The translations under genes and the position numbers were made by a program. A stretch of DNA of 22,436 nucleotides from contig JAIELM010000312.1 of the NCBI GenBank assembly GCA_019752975.1, forward strand, positions 1 to 22,436, read 5' to 3'. The notes beneath the pieces are model-generated. The model was not told where the DNA came from. It did no database searches and saw only the letters and a list, made by a program, of their open reading frames with translations. Shown here in pieces: positions 1 to 8,528 of the stretch. The stretch's first letter is position 1. Each line of letters opens with the position of its first letter. The DNA comes from Undibacterium sp. Lineage in GTDB: Bacteria; Pseudomonadota; Gammaproteobacteria; Burkholderiales; Burkholderiaceae_D.

Positions 1-2
1 CG

Positions 3-3000
3 GAAACCGCAGAAATTACAGCAACAGAAGCTGTAGAAGAAGTGTTGCCTTTGTTCTTGGAAACCTCGGAACTTGAGCTGCAATTGCAGGCCTTACCTAG
101 CTTCGATTCGCCAGAGTCGATTGAGGAAATCACTTTAGATCACGGGGTGACCGAGGCGTCGATCGATGAACCGGTAGGCGCTCCGCTCGATGAAGCGACT
201 GCGACGCAAGCGGACGAGTCGGCAGCAGAGTTGACTGTCGTAGTGGACGACCAGTCCGCTGCAGAGCTTGTGATGATGGGGACGCTAGATCCAATTTCTG
301 ACGAGCATCCAATAGAAGAAGTTGCTCCTGAGTTTGTGCCGCATGAACTGGTACCTGAGGTGAGTGCAACCGAGGAAGTCCTTGCTCAAGATAGCGCTAT
401 CGATAATGTGATTGAGTTGGCGCAGGACGATCAAGAAGTCAGCGACAAACCGCATCAAGAAACCGCGCAGATTATCGAATTTCCTGATTTTTCTATGCCA
501 GCGAAGGCGGCGGATTTGGATAATACCAAGCGTATTGGTAATGTCGAGATTAGTCTCCCCTTGCATACGATTTACATGGCGGAGACCGATGAAATTGTGC
601 GTTATTTGGCGCAAGATTTTGCGGAATGGCGACATGAGCCTACGCGTGAAGTGTCTCGACCTGCGGTGCATGCGAGTCATTCGCTGGCAGGTAGTTCTGC
701 GACCGTAGGATTATTCGCAGCGCAGGAGTTAGCACATAATTTGGAAAATGTATTGCAGCGCTTAGAGCGTCACCCAGTAGCGCTGTTCGAATCGGAATTT
801 GATCTGCTGGATCAATCGGTCGAGTGTTTAAAGGGAATGCTGCAAAAATTTGCCTTGTCTGAAATGGCTGAACGTGTGGTTCAGGAGAACTCACAGCTAG
901 TGCATTTATTAGAAGCAGTGATTGCGCGTTCTGATGTGGGAGATGATGAAGAGTTTATTACTTCTACGAACGAAAGAGTTGATCAAGAAACCTCAGAAGT
1001 TGAATTGCGTGTTAACGATGAACTCGATCAAGATTTGTTGCCCGTCTTTATAGAAGAAGGAAACGATCTGTTACCGATGATAGGTCAGCTCCTGCGCTCT
1101 TGGCAAGCTAGTCCGCAGGACGATGCTATTCCTCAGTCAATTTTACGTCTCATGCACACGGTTAAAGGTAGTGCGCGTATGGCTGGCGCTATGCAGCTAG
1201 GTCAACACACGCATGACATGGAAACGCGCATAGAAAACTTGATGCATACAGGTGGTGCGATCCGTCAACCTCTGCTGGAAGATTTGCTGGCGCGTCATGA
1301 TTACGCCATGCATCTGTTTGATCGCTTACAGCATCCTGAATCGATTGTGGTGCCGCAGATCGAAGAATTCGCTGAACTCAGTGTTGAGCAGGAAATGAAT
1401 CGCTTCCAAGAAGCTGCTTATTTAGCTGACTTGGCGCATGAGGCTGCACAGGTACAAGAAGTTGTGGTGCCAACTCCCGTTGTCGCAAATCTGGACGAGG
1501 AAAATACTCAAGCCTTGGTTGCTGAGTTGCCGGTAGAGCCGATTGAATTGCGGGATTTGTTGCCAGAACCAGAGGTCGCTCAAGTCACTACGGTCATTCC
1601 TGAAGCGCTTCCAGCACCAGTACGTCGTGTACGCCAAGTAGCGCAGCCGATTGTTCTGCCAAGTAGCAATGCACCGATTCCATTGGTGAGGGTTCGTGCG
1701 GATATTCTTGATCGTATGGTAAATCAAGCTGGTGAAGTCTCGATTTCTCGTTCCAAATTAGAAAATGAAGTCGACACGCTTAAACTTTCACTCGCCGAAT
1801 TGACCGAAAACGTGAGTCGTTTGCGCGCCCAGTTACGCGAAGTCGAAATCCAAGCGGAAACGCAAATTACTTCACGCATGGCACTTTCTGGTGATCGAGA
1901 GTTTGATCCATTGGAGTTTGACCGTTTTACACGTTTGCAAGAATTGACTCGGATGATGGCTGAGAGCGTCTCTGACGTGGCATCTGTGCAAACTACACTT
2001 AGTCGCACGATTGAGGGCGCAAGTGGCGATTTGCATACCCAAGCGCGCTTGACCCGCGAATTGCAACAGGATCTTATGCGGGTGCGTATGATCCCTTTCT
2101 CTAGCGTTTCTGAGCGTTTATATCGTATCGCTAGGCAAACTGCGAAAGAAGTCGATAAGCGCGTGAACTTGGATATACGCGGTACTACGGTAGAGATGGA
2201 TCGTGGCGTATTGGAAAAAATGGTCGGTCCTTTCGAACATATGTTGAGGAATGCAATCGTCCACGGTGTTGAGAGTCGTCAAGAGCGTCTTGCAGCAGGA
2301 AAGAATGAAACCGGTGAACTACTGATCGAGGTTCGTCAAGAGGGTAACGAGGTGGTGATCCATTTCACGGATGATGGACAAGGCTTGCATTTGAACCGGA
2401 TTCGTGAAAAAGCTAAAGCGGTGGGACTGCTCACGGATGATAATTATCTGAATGAATCCGAAGTGGTGAATCTGATCTTCGAGTCTGGATTCTCAACTGC
2501 CAGCGAAGTAACCGAGTTGGCCGGGCGCGGTGTCGGTATGGACGTGGTGCGATCCGAAGCAGCTTCTCTGGGTGGACGTGTGTCGGTATCTTCAGTGGAA
2601 GGCAAGGGCGCTCACTTTACTATCCATCTCCCATTAACTCTCGCAGTAACACAAGTTGTGTTGGTCCGAGTGGCCGGAAAAATTTACGCTGTGCCTTCGG
2701 TATTGGTTGAGCAAGTACAGCAATTGAAAGTGAATGCGCTGGCCGCCGCATACAATGAAAGCGCAATATTTTGGCAAGGAAAACGAGTGCCTTTGCATTA
2801 CTTGCCAAGTATGTTGGGCGAGCGCCAAGTTATTCCAGATACTCAGCAATACACGCCTATATTGATCATGCAAAGTGATAATGAAAGGGTAGCGATTCAC
2901 GTAGATCAAATTTTAGGCAACCGTGAGGTGGTGGTAAAAAATGTCGGCCCGCAATTGGCTCGCTTGATCGGTATTGCTGGTGCTACGGTCTTGGGTTCAG

Positions 3001-3563
3001 GTGACATTGTTTTGATTCTCAATCCAGTTCCATTGGCGTTAAAGATGGAACATGAGCGGGCAAGATTGAGCGAGGCGCCGATAGAAGATTCGCATCATTT
3101 GAGTGAGCAGCATGAGTTGGGTGCGGTGGCTGAAATGGCGACGGCAGAAGCGATAAGCAATCCGGTGCAGGGTCTACGTGCTCATCATATCATTATGGTG
3201 GTAGATGATTCTTTGACGGTGCGCCGTGTGACTCAACGCTTGTTAGTACGTGAGGGATATCAGGTAGTGTTGGCTAAGGATGGGATTGATGCGCTAGAGC
3301 AGTTGCAGTCAATTACACCGGACGTGATGTTGGTCGACATTGAGATGCCGCGTATGGATGGCTTCGACTTGACGCGTAACGTACGTAGCGATGCTAGAAC
3401 TAAACATATTCCTATCATTATGATTACTTCACGTACCGCCGATAAACATCGCAATTACGCGGCGGAGTTGGGTGTGAATGAATATTTTGGTAAGCCTTAT
3501 CGTGAAGATGATTTGTTAGCTGCAATCACACAATTTGTCAGCAAGACGGCCGTGATCGGCTAA
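3..3563 (+). CDS. ChpA/PilL-type CheA-like hybrid histidine kinase/response regulator, 5'-partial
   Basis: The frame is open to the left edge, so the start lies outside; a GTG at 42 is only an internal codon. Numbering from 42 (1173 residues visible), the order is: an acidic linker; a first Hpt domain with the HSLAGSS motif (His ~213); a second Hpt with HTVKGSA (His ~372); a Pro/Glu-rich linker; the CheA dimerisation helices from ~547; the HATPase with N box around His733, DDGQG at 777 and GRGVGMD at ~828; a CheW-like domain from ~869; and a C-terminal receiver with acidic pair D1055-D1056, phospho-acceptor D1099 and Lys1151. This is the architecture of ChpA/PilL, the kinase of the Pil-Chp system that controls type IV pilus twitching; it autophosphorylates on Hpt histidines and passes phosphate to PilG/PilH-like regulators. 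Pilus genes are expected just upstream but are not visible. All key residues are present, so it looks functional. The family call is firm; the exact role is inferred. Confidence 0.9.
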   Translation, partial: ETAEITATEAVEEVLPLFLETSELELQLQALPSFDSPESIEEITLDHGVTEASIDEPVGAPLDEATATQADESAAELTVVVDDQSAAELVMMGTLDPISDEHPIEEVAPEFVPHELVPEVSATEEVLAQDSAIDNVIELAQDDQEVSDKPHQETAQIIEFPDFSMPAKAADLDNTKRIGNVEISLPLHTIYMAETDEIVRYLAQDFAEWRHEPTREVSRPAVHASHSLAGSSATVGLFAAQELAHNLENVLQRLERHPVALFESEFDLLDQSVECLKGMLQKFALSEMAERVVQENSQLVHLLEAVIARSDVGDDEEFITSTNERVDQETSEVELRVNDELDQDLLPVFIEEGNDLLPMIGQLLRSWQASPQDDAIPQSILRLMHTVKGSARMAGAMQLGQHTHDMETRIENLMHTGGAIRQPLLEDLLARHDYAMHLFDRLQHPESIVVPQIEEFAELSVEQEMNRFQEAAYLADLAHEAAQVQEVVVPTPVVANLDEENTQALVAELPVEPIELRDLLPEPEVAQVTTVIPEALPAPVRRVRQVAQPIVLPSSNAPIPLVRVRADILDRMVNQAGEVSISRSKLENEVDTLKLSLAELTENVSRLRAQLREVEIQAETQITSRMALSGDREFDPLEFDRFTRLQELTRMMAESVSDVASVQTTLSRTIEGASGDLHTQARLTRELQQDLMRVRMIPFSSVSERLYRIARQTAKEVDKRVNLDIRGTTVEMDRGVLEKMVGPFEHMLRNAIVHGVESRQERLAAGKNETGELLIEVRQEGNEVVIHFTDDGQGLHLNRIREKAKAVGLLTDDNYLNESEVVNLIFESGFSTASEVTELAGRGVGMDVVRSEAASLGGRVSVSSVEGKGAHFTIHLPLTLAVTQVVLVRVAGKIYAVPSVLVEQVQQLKVNALAAAYNESAIFWQGKRVPLHYLPSMLGERQVIPDTQQYTPILIMQSDNERVAIHVDQILGNREVVVKNVGPQLARLIGIAGATVLGSGDIVLILNPVPLALKMEHERARLSEAPIEDSHHLSEQHELGAVAEMATAEAISNPVQGLRAHHIIMVVDDSLTVRRVTQRLLVREGYQVVLAKDGIDALEQLQSITPDVMLVDIEMPRMDGFDLTRNVRSDARTKHIPIIMITSRTADKHRNYAAELGVNEYFGKPYREDDLLAAITQFVSKTAVIG

Positions 3564-3644
3564 GTCGTGTTCGTCATCTACGGACTTAATTTGTAACCGT
3601 CGTTGAACTTTTCATCGCCCAATATGGTCAAAAAAATGACGCAA

Positions 3645-3670
3645 AAAAAACCCGCCGAAGCGGGTTTTTT
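3645..3670. terminator. Bidirectional terminator between the hybrid kinase gene and cspA
   Basis: A CCCGC/GCGGG stem (3651-3655 with 3660-3664) around a CGAA loop is flanked by an A-run on the left and a T-run on the right. It therefore reads as a rho-independent terminator on both strands and serves the converging kinase and cold-shock genes. Confidence 0.88.
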
Positions 3671-3682
3671 ACTCACCTAGAC

Positions 3683-3889
3683 TTATGCTGGATTTTGGAT
3701 ATTTGAAGCTTGCTTGCCTTTTGGACCCTGTGTTACCTCGAATTGAACTTTTTGACCTTCTTTCAAAGTCTTAAATCCATTCATTTGGATCGCGGAGAAG
3801 TGGGCGAACAAATCTTCACCACCATCATCAGGGGTGATAAAACCGAAGCCCTTAGAATCGTTAAACCATTTTACGGTACCTGTTGCCAT
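3683..3889 (-). CDS. cspA: Cold-shock domain protein, CspA family
   Basis: This 68-residue protein is a single cold-shock domain of the usual CspA length. RNP1 (KGFGFI, residues 13-18) and RNP2 (LFAHF, residues 27-31) supply the aromatic residues that stack on single-stranded RNA or DNA. The family melts mRNA secondary structure and works as an RNA chaperone in the cytoplasm. The start follows a weak GAAAG-type ribosome site. It is transcribed toward the hybrid kinase gene and shares its terminator; clpS-clpA lies divergently on the other side. The upstream region allows a leader of about 120 nt, as many cold-shock genes have. Which paralogue it is (CspA, CspD or CspE type) cannot be told from the sequence, and whether it is cold-induced is unknown. 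Confidence 0.95.
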   Translation of the reverse strand: MATGTVKWFNDSKGFGFITPDDGGEDLFAHFSAIQMNGFKTLKEGQKVQFEVTQGPKGKQASNIQNPA

Positions 3890-4019
3890 AATACATCTTT
3901 CAAAATAAACTAATCACACGAGCTGAAAAAGCAAGAAAACTCTAGTAAGAACCCTGTCTTAACCCGCCCACTCCCTTATTGGTAGCATTGAAATCTTAAG
4001 TTAACTATCAATAAATATC

Positions 4020-4048
4020 ATTCTTGGCGGAAAAAAATTTAAAGTCAA
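4020..4048 (-). promoter_or_regulatory. Candidate sigma-70 promoter for cspA with a long leader
   Basis: On the minus strand TTGACT (4043-4048) is followed after 17 bp by AAGAAT (4020-4025), matching the -35 well and the -10 at 4 of 6 positions. Transcription would begin near 4012 and leave a leader of about 120 nt before the ATG, similar to structured cold-shock leaders. The call is from consensus matching only. Confidence 0.4.
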
Positions 4049-4169
4049 GAAAATTAGCCAGAACACGAGTCATTGTTGTTTTTTTACTTGGAATCTGTTG
4101 CACTCTTGTGATTTTCCGTATGAGCACCATCTAAAGTTACAAGTAAATAAAATAAATGCACAGAGAAGG

Positions 4170-4198
4170 TTGGTGTTTATTTTACAATGTATTAAAAT
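4170..4198 (+). promoter_or_regulatory. Candidate promoter for clpS-clpA
   Basis: TTGGTG (4170-4175), a 17-bp spacer and TAAAAT (4193-4198) resemble a sigma-70 promoter with a good -10 and a weak -35. It lies about 65 bp upstream of the clpS ATG. No heat-shock sigma-32 consensus is evident by eye. Confidence 0.4.
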
Positions 4199-4264
4199 AG
4201 AGAAATGCGCGCTTATTTCACGATATGTTGCACTTGATTACTGTTAAGGTACTAGAATACAGAT

Positions 4265-4573
4265 ATGGGAACAAAGCACGAAAACAGTACAGTACTGGAA
4301 AAGCAGGCGCAAAAATTAAAGCCGCCTTCCATGTATCAAGTGGTATTGCTCAACGACGACTACACACCGATGGAATTCGTGGTAGCGGTCATTCAGGAAT
4401 ACTTCAATAAAGATAAGGAAACCGCGATGCAAATTATGTTAAAAGTACATATTGACGGTCGTGGTGTTTGTGGTGTGTATTCCAAGGATGTGGCATTAAC
4501 CAAAGTTGAGTTGGTGTTAACTCTCGCTAGGCGCGAGGGACACCCCTTACAATGCGTGATGGAGGAAGTATGA
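4265..4573 (+). CDS. clpS: ATP-dependent Clp protease adaptor ClpS
   Basis: This 102-residue protein has the typical ClpS length: a flexible N-terminal tail (1-20) that engages ClpA, then the folded core. The N-degron pocket signature NDDYTPMEF (residues 30-38) is intact, with N30, D31/D32, T34 and M36, and the conserved His62 follows in KVHIDG. ClpS delivers proteins with destabilising N-terminal Phe, Leu, Trp or Tyr residues to ClpAP for degradation in the cytoplasm. The gene ends in ATGA, its stop overlapping the clpA start by 4 bp, the classic arrangement of an adaptor translated with its unfoldase. The ATG at 4265 is chosen for length and family fit; the ribosome site before it is weak. 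Confidence 0.95.
   Translation: MGTKHENSTVLEKQAQKLKPPSMYQVVLLNDDYTPMEFVVAVIQEYFNKDKETAMQIMLKVHIDGRGVCGVYSKDVALTKVELVLTLARREGHPLQCVMEEV
4561..4572 (+). promoter_or_regulatory. Shine-Dalgarno fixing the clpA start
   Basis: GGAGGA at 4561-4566 lies 3 bases before the ATG at 4570. An in-frame ATG at 4552 would add six residues, but the protein from 4570 begins [11 protein letters not shown], the usual ClpA N-terminus, so 4570 is taken as the start. Confidence 0.75.
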
Positions 4574-6870
4574 TTGCCCAAGAATTAGAAGTGAGTTTGC
4601 ACATGGCCTTTGTTGAGGCGCGTCAAGCACGATATGAGTTCATCACAGTGGAGCATTTGCTACTTGCTTTGCTTGACAATCCTTCGGCGGCTGAAGTGAT
4701 GCGTGCCTGTGCAGTCAATATTGAGGACTTGCGCAAAACGCTTGCCAACTTCATTTCCGATAACACGCCTATCGTACAAGGCTCGGGCGAGGTCGATACC
4801 CAGCCGACGCTGGGCTTTCAGCGTGTGATTCAACGTGCCATCATGCATGTGCAATCAGCATCCAATGGTAAACGGGAAGTCACTGGAGCCAATGTGCTGG
4901 TTGCGATTTTTGGCGAAAAAGATTCGCACGCCGTGTACTACTTGCACCAACAAGGCGTGACTCGGCTTGATGTAGTCAATTTCATTTCTCATGGCGTACG
5001 TAAAGATAATCATAGCGAACCACAGAAATCACCTGAAGGTGCTGAAGATGCACATGGTGAACATCATGCCAAAGAAAATCCCCTAGAGCAATTCACGCAA
5101 AATTTAAATAAGGCGGCCAGCGAAGGAAAGATTGATCCACTCATCGGTCGTGATAATGAAGTCGAGCGCGTGATTCAAATTCTTTGTCGCAGACGTAAAA
5201 ATAATCCACTTTTGGTTGGTGAAGCTGGGGTAGGTAAAACAGCGATTGCCGAAGGGCTAGCGTGGAGAGTCACTCAAAATGACGTGCCAGATATTTTATC
5301 TGGCGCGGTGGTCTATTCGCTAGATATGGGTTCGTTACTGGCTGGGACCAAATATCGAGGTGATTTTGAATTGCGTTTAAAAGGCGTTTTGAAGCAATTA
5401 AAAGACACACCAGACGCGATTTTGTTTATCGATGAAATCCATACCATTATCGGTGCAGGATCCGCTTCAGGCGGGACGATGGACGCGTCCAATTTGTTAA
5501 AGCCAGCGCTCTCTAATGGTCAACTCAAATGCATAGGGGCGACCACTTATACTGAGTACCGCGGGGTCTTTGAAAAAGATCATGCATTAGCACGCCGCTT
5601 TCAAAAGGTCGACGTGAATGAGCCAACCGTAGAGCAAACGGTACAAATTTTACGCGGCTTAAAAGCGAAGTTTGAAGAACATCATGGTGTCAAATATTCT
5701 GCCGCAGCATTGACTACGGCAGCGGAATTGTCAGCGCGTTTTTTAAACGACAGGCATTTGCCGGATAAAGCGATAGATGTGATTGACGAAGCCGGTGCAG
5801 CGCAACGTATTTTGCCTAAGTCTAAGCAAAAGAAAACCATAGGCAAGGCCGATATCGAGGATATCATCGCCAAGATCGCCAGAATACCGCCGCAGACCGT
5901 CAATCAAGACGATAGGTCGAAGTTGCAGACCATAGATAGAGATCTGAAAAATGTCGTGTTTGGACAAGAACCCGCGATCGAAGCCTTAGCTGCGGCGATC
6001 AAGATGTCACGCGCTGGTTTGGGTAAAACCGATAAGCCTATAGGTTCCTTCTTGTTTTCTGGACCCACTGGTGTTGGGAAAACGGAAGTGGCTAAACAAT
6101 TGGCTTTCACTTTAGGCATAGAGTTGATTCGCTTTGATATGTCAGAGTATATGGAGCGTCATGCAGTGAGTCGCTTAATCGGCGCGCCACCTGGCTATGT
6201 TGGCTTTGATCAAGGTGGCCTGTTGACCGAGGCAATCACCAAAAAGCCCCACGCGGTTCTGTTACTCGATGAAATTGAAAAGGCACATCCTGACGTCTTT
6301 AATATTTTGCTGCAAGTGATGGATCATGGCACGCTCACGGATAATAATGGACGCAAAGCGGATTTCCGCAATGTGATCATTATCATGACCACCAACGCCG
6401 GCGCTGAAAGTCTACAGAAAACCTCTATGGGCTTCACGAATAGCAAGGCGGCCGGGGATGAAATGGCGGATATTAAACGCATGTTCACACCTGAATTTAG
6501 AAATCGCCTAGATGCTATTATCAGTTTCCGTGCCTTGGATGAAGAGATCATCCTGCGTGTTGTAGATAAATTCCTGATGCAGTTAGAAGAGCAATTGCAT
6601 GAGAAAAAAGTAGAGGCGACGTTCAGTGACGTTCTTCGCAAATTCTTAGCCAAAAAAGGCTTTGACCCTAGCATGGGTGCAAGACCAATGGCACGTCTCA
6701 TTCAGGATATGATCAGGAAGGCCTTAGCCGACGAGTTGTTGTTTGGACGACTAGTTACGGGTGGAAGAGTCTCGGTAGATTTGGATGAATTGGATCAGAT
6801 TAAGCTGGAATTTCATGAAGGCGATGTGCCTCCACCCAATGCCTCGCAAGAAGTGGTAGAAGTGGAATAA
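4570..6870 (+). CDS. clpA: ATP-dependent Clp protease ATP-binding subunit ClpA
   Basis: This is a 766-residue AAA+ unfoldase, close to the E. coli ClpA length. An N-terminal Clp_N domain (about 1-145), which docks ClpS, is followed by a charged linker, then D1 with Walker A GEAGVGKT (217-224) and Walker B FIDEIH (D288), and D2 with Walker A GPTGVGKT (498-505) and Walker [11 protein letters not shown] (D567/E568). The ClpP-docking loop tripeptide is MGF at 620-622, where the family has an (I/L/M)G(F/L) motif. There is no ClpB-type middle coiled coil, which excludes ClpB and ClpC. ClpA hexamers unfold substrates and thread them into ClpP, which is not encoded here. The gene overlaps clpS and is followed by a strong terminator, giving a two-gene operon. 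Confidence 0.96.
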   Translation: MIAQELEVSLHMAFVEARQARYEFITVEHLLLALLDNPSAAEVMRACAVNIEDLRKTLANFISDNTPIVQGSGEVDTQPTLGFQRVIQRAIMHVQSASNGKREVTGANVLVAIFGEKDSHAVYYLHQQGVTRLDVVNFISHGVRKDNHSEPQKSPEGAEDAHGEHHAKENPLEQFTQNLNKAASEGKIDPLIGRDNEVERVIQILCRRRKNNPLLVGEAGVGKTAIAEGLAWRVTQNDVPDILSGAVVYSLDMGSLLAGTKYRGDFELRLKGVLKQLKDTPDAILFIDEIHTIIGAGSASGGTMDASNLLKPALSNGQLKCIGATTYTEYRGVFEKDHALARRFQKVDVNEPTVEQTVQILRGLKAKFEEHHGVKYSAAALTTAAELSARFLNDRHLPDKAIDVIDEAGAAQRILPKSKQKKTIGKADIEDIIAKIARIPPQTVNQDDRSKLQTIDRDLKNVVFGQEPAIEALAAAIKMSRAGLGKTDKPIGSFLFSGPTGVGKTEVAKQLAFTLGIELIRFDMSEYMERHAVSRLIGAPPGYVGFDQGGLLTEAITKKPHAVLLLDEIEKAHPDVFNILLQVMDHGTLTDNNGRKADFRNVIIIMTTNAGAESLQKTSMGFTNSKAAGDEMADIKRMFTPEFRNRLDAIISFRALDEEIILRVVDKFLMQLEEQLHEKKVEATFSDVLRKFLAKKGFDPSMGARPMARLIQDMIRKALADELLFGRLVTGGRVSVDLDELDQIKLEFHEGDVPPPNASQEVVEVE

Positions 6871-6889
6871 GGGAGCCTTTAAATAATCA

Positions 6890-7088
6890 CGCTTTGTCTT
6901 GAAATTTCTTTGTAAATATTAGCCTGCTACGTGGCGAACTTATGTAGCAGGCTAATGTTTTTCTCGTGCTTTATCTGTAAGTTGATCTGCGATTCTAGCG
7001 CAGTTGGTGCCTATATGTTCAGATAGGCGGTAGTCTAGTCAGTCGTAAAAAAGCACTCGCTTTGTCTTAAAATTCTTCGTGGCAGTAT
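6890..7088. repeat. Pair of degenerate direct repeats in the clpA downstream region
   Basis: The stretches starting at 6890 and 7058 share an exact 11-bp core (CGCTTTGTCTT) and stay similar for roughly 20 more bases (AAATTYCTT-like, then TATT). The copies lie either side of the clpA terminator. They may be traces of an intergenic repeat family. The similarity is partial and was judged by eye. Confidence 0.35.
6919..6966 (+). terminator. Rho-independent terminator of clpS-clpA
   Basis: A perfect 12-bp stem (TTAGCCTGCTAC, 6919-6930, with GTAGCAGGCTAA, 6944-6955) encloses a 13-nt loop and is followed by TGTTTTTC. It lies 48 bp after the clpA stop. Confidence 0.85.
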
Positions 7089-7347
7089 TGCGCCCTAGCC
7101 TTACCTACTATATGCTCTGCGACCTGCTGATGATTTTAGGCGAGATTTTCTTATACAGGTCTTCGATGTTATTTGAGCCTTGACTGCGCATTTTTATTTT
7201 TATCGCTTTTTGTCGGTATTAGTTCGCTAAATAGCTCGCTATTGACTCCTCATTCAAGCGATAAGCGCTATCTCAAATCCCAATAATAATCTCGACTTAC
7301 GTCATCAAACGTCTGTATTCCTCTTCTCGCATTGATAGAACGCGCAA
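6967..7347. other. Gene-free region of about 380 bp
   Basis: I find no convincing reading frame, RNA gene or clear promoter between the clpA terminator and the methyltransferase start. The second copy of the degenerate repeat lies near its left end. No good ribosome site is visible just before the methyltransferase ATG. It may be a decayed gene or non-coding repeat material. Confidence 0.5.
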
Positions 7348-8196
7348 ATGAAATCTGTTAAACCCCAAGAAAAACACGAAATTCGCCCAGGGCAGTCTCT
7401 AGAGCTGCTGAAAGAACTGCACATTCTGACCCGTGATGGCAAGATGAATCAAGACAGTCGGCGTAAGCTTAAACAGGTTTATCATTTATATCAATTCATC
7501 GAACCTTTGCTCGCGCAAGTTCAGGCTCAGAATGGACAAGTGAGTTTGGTAGATCATGGGGCGGGTAAATCTTACTTAGGATTTATTCTCTACGATTTAT
7601 TTTTCAAAGCTTTGGCTGAAGACAATGCATCGCACATCTATGGTATTGAGACGCGAGATGAATTGGTGATCAAGTCGCGTCAGCTGGCTGCGCACTTGGG
7701 ATTTAAAGGTATGTCCTTTCTTAATCTTAGTGTCGCCGATTCGACCATTTCACATGCGCTACCAGAAAAAATTGATGTGGTTACCGCGCTCCATGCGTGC
7801 AATACTGCAACTGATGACGCCATAGAATTTGCACTTAAGAAACAGGCGAAATTCATGGTGTTAGTACCCTGCTGTCAAGCTGAAGTGGCCGCCGAATTAC
7901 GTAAATCTAAGAGTGAAGCTGTACGCAATAATGCACTCTCAGAAATGTGGCGCCACCCTATACACACTAGGGAGTTCGGTTCTCAAATTACCAATGTATT
8001 GCGTTGTTTGCAGTTGGAATCACATGGCTACACTGTCCGCGTCACCGAGTTGGTTGGTTGGGAGCACTCCATGAAAAACGAACTCATTATTGCCGAGTAC
8101 AAAGGTGTACCTAATCAGAAATCAGCCGTACGGCTCAAAAATATTTTACAGAGTACGGGTCTAGAAAATCTACAACCACGATTTTTTACTACTTAA
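7348..8196 (+). CDS. Class I SAM-dependent methyltransferase (Methyltransf_32-like)
   Basis: This 282-residue cytoplasmic protein has a helical N-terminal region (about 1-60) and a Rossmann-like methyltransferase fold. The SAM-binding motif I is VDHGAGKSYLG (68-78); an acidic strand end IYGIETRD follows (98-104), then ALHACNTATD (147-156) and VPCC (173-176). The HACNTATD and PCC motifs resemble the Methyltransf_32 family, which includes the methyltransferase-like domains of eukaryotic GSTCD and METTL25. Bacterial members are widespread with no substrate I can name, and nothing in the neighbourhood reveals one, since the gene stands alone between the clpA terminator and the ppx region. The ATG at 7348 is chosen because the following sequence is family-like; its ribosome site is poor. 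The fold is confident, the substrate unknown. Confidence 0.8.
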   Translation: MKSVKPQEKHEIRPGQSLELLKELHILTRDGKMNQDSRRKLKQVYHLYQFIEPLLAQVQAQNGQVSLVDHGAGKSYLGFILYDLFFKALAEDNASHIYGIETRDELVIKSRQLAAHLGFKGMSFLNLSVADSTISHALPEKIDVVTALHACNTATDDAIEFALKKQAKFMVLVPCCQAEVAAELRKSKSEAVRNNALSEMWRHPIHTREFGSQITNVLRCLQLESHGYTVRVTELVGWEHSMKNELIIAEYKGVPNQKSAVRLKNILQSTGLENLQPRFFTT

Positions 8197-8215
8197 GTTA
8201 AGCACTTACCTAGCC

Positions 8216-8263
8216 ATCCACTCAGTCATCCACTCAGTCATCCACTTATCCATCCACTTATCC
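8216..8263. repeat. 12-bp tandem repeat, four copies (2+2)
   Basis: Two copies of ATCCACTCAGTC (8216-8239) are followed by two copies of ATCCACTTATCC (8240-8263). They begin 19 bp after the methyltransferase stop and lie outside any gene. The paired arrangement suggests stepwise slippage or unequal duplication. Confidence 0.9.
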
Positions 8264-8273
8264 ATCCATGAAA

Positions 8274-8296
8274 GGGAAGCGCCAACTAGGCTTCCC
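8274..8296. terminator. Hairpin, possible weak terminator after the methyltransferase gene
   Basis: GGGAAGC (8274-8280) pairs with GCTTCCC (8290-8296) around a 9-nt loop. Only TGTT follows, with no proper U-run, so it may be a weak terminator or an mRNA 3' stabiliser. Confidence 0.4.
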
Positions 8297-8378
8297 TGTT
8301 CACTGGTTCTAAAATGTGGCGCTTACAATTCAAGTACGCTTTTGTCCATTTTTGCGACGAAAAAAAGAGTCGTGTTTG

Positions 8379-8396
8379 CGTCACATTCACGTCACA
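8379..8396 (+). promoter_or_regulatory. Candidate Pho box upstream of ppx
   Basis: Two exact CGTCACA heptamers (8379-8385 and 8390-8396) are separated by TTCA, giving an 11-bp period. This is the layout of PhoB sites (two CTGTCAT-like heptamers with a 4-bp AT-rich spacer), and the half-site differs from CTGTCAC by small changes. Possible -10 elements follow at about 8404-8411 (TTTAAT/TAATAT) and 8416-8421 (TATACT). The next gene, 133 bp on, acts on polyphosphate, which fits phosphate control. This is inferred from spacing and half-site, not shown. Confidence 0.5.
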
Positions 8397-8528
8397 AATA
8401 ATGTTTAATATTGTTTATACTTTTGTCGCATAATTGTAAAAATTCGATTTGGAAGAAATATGCTCAGTCAAGATCGTGACTGCACAACTCCTCCAATATT
8501 AGACGCCTCTCGCCCATAAGGAAAGTAT

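Noticed and set aside
8216..8263. CRISPR-like repeats
   Set aside because: The 12-bp units are contiguous with no spacers, so this is a simple tandem repeat.
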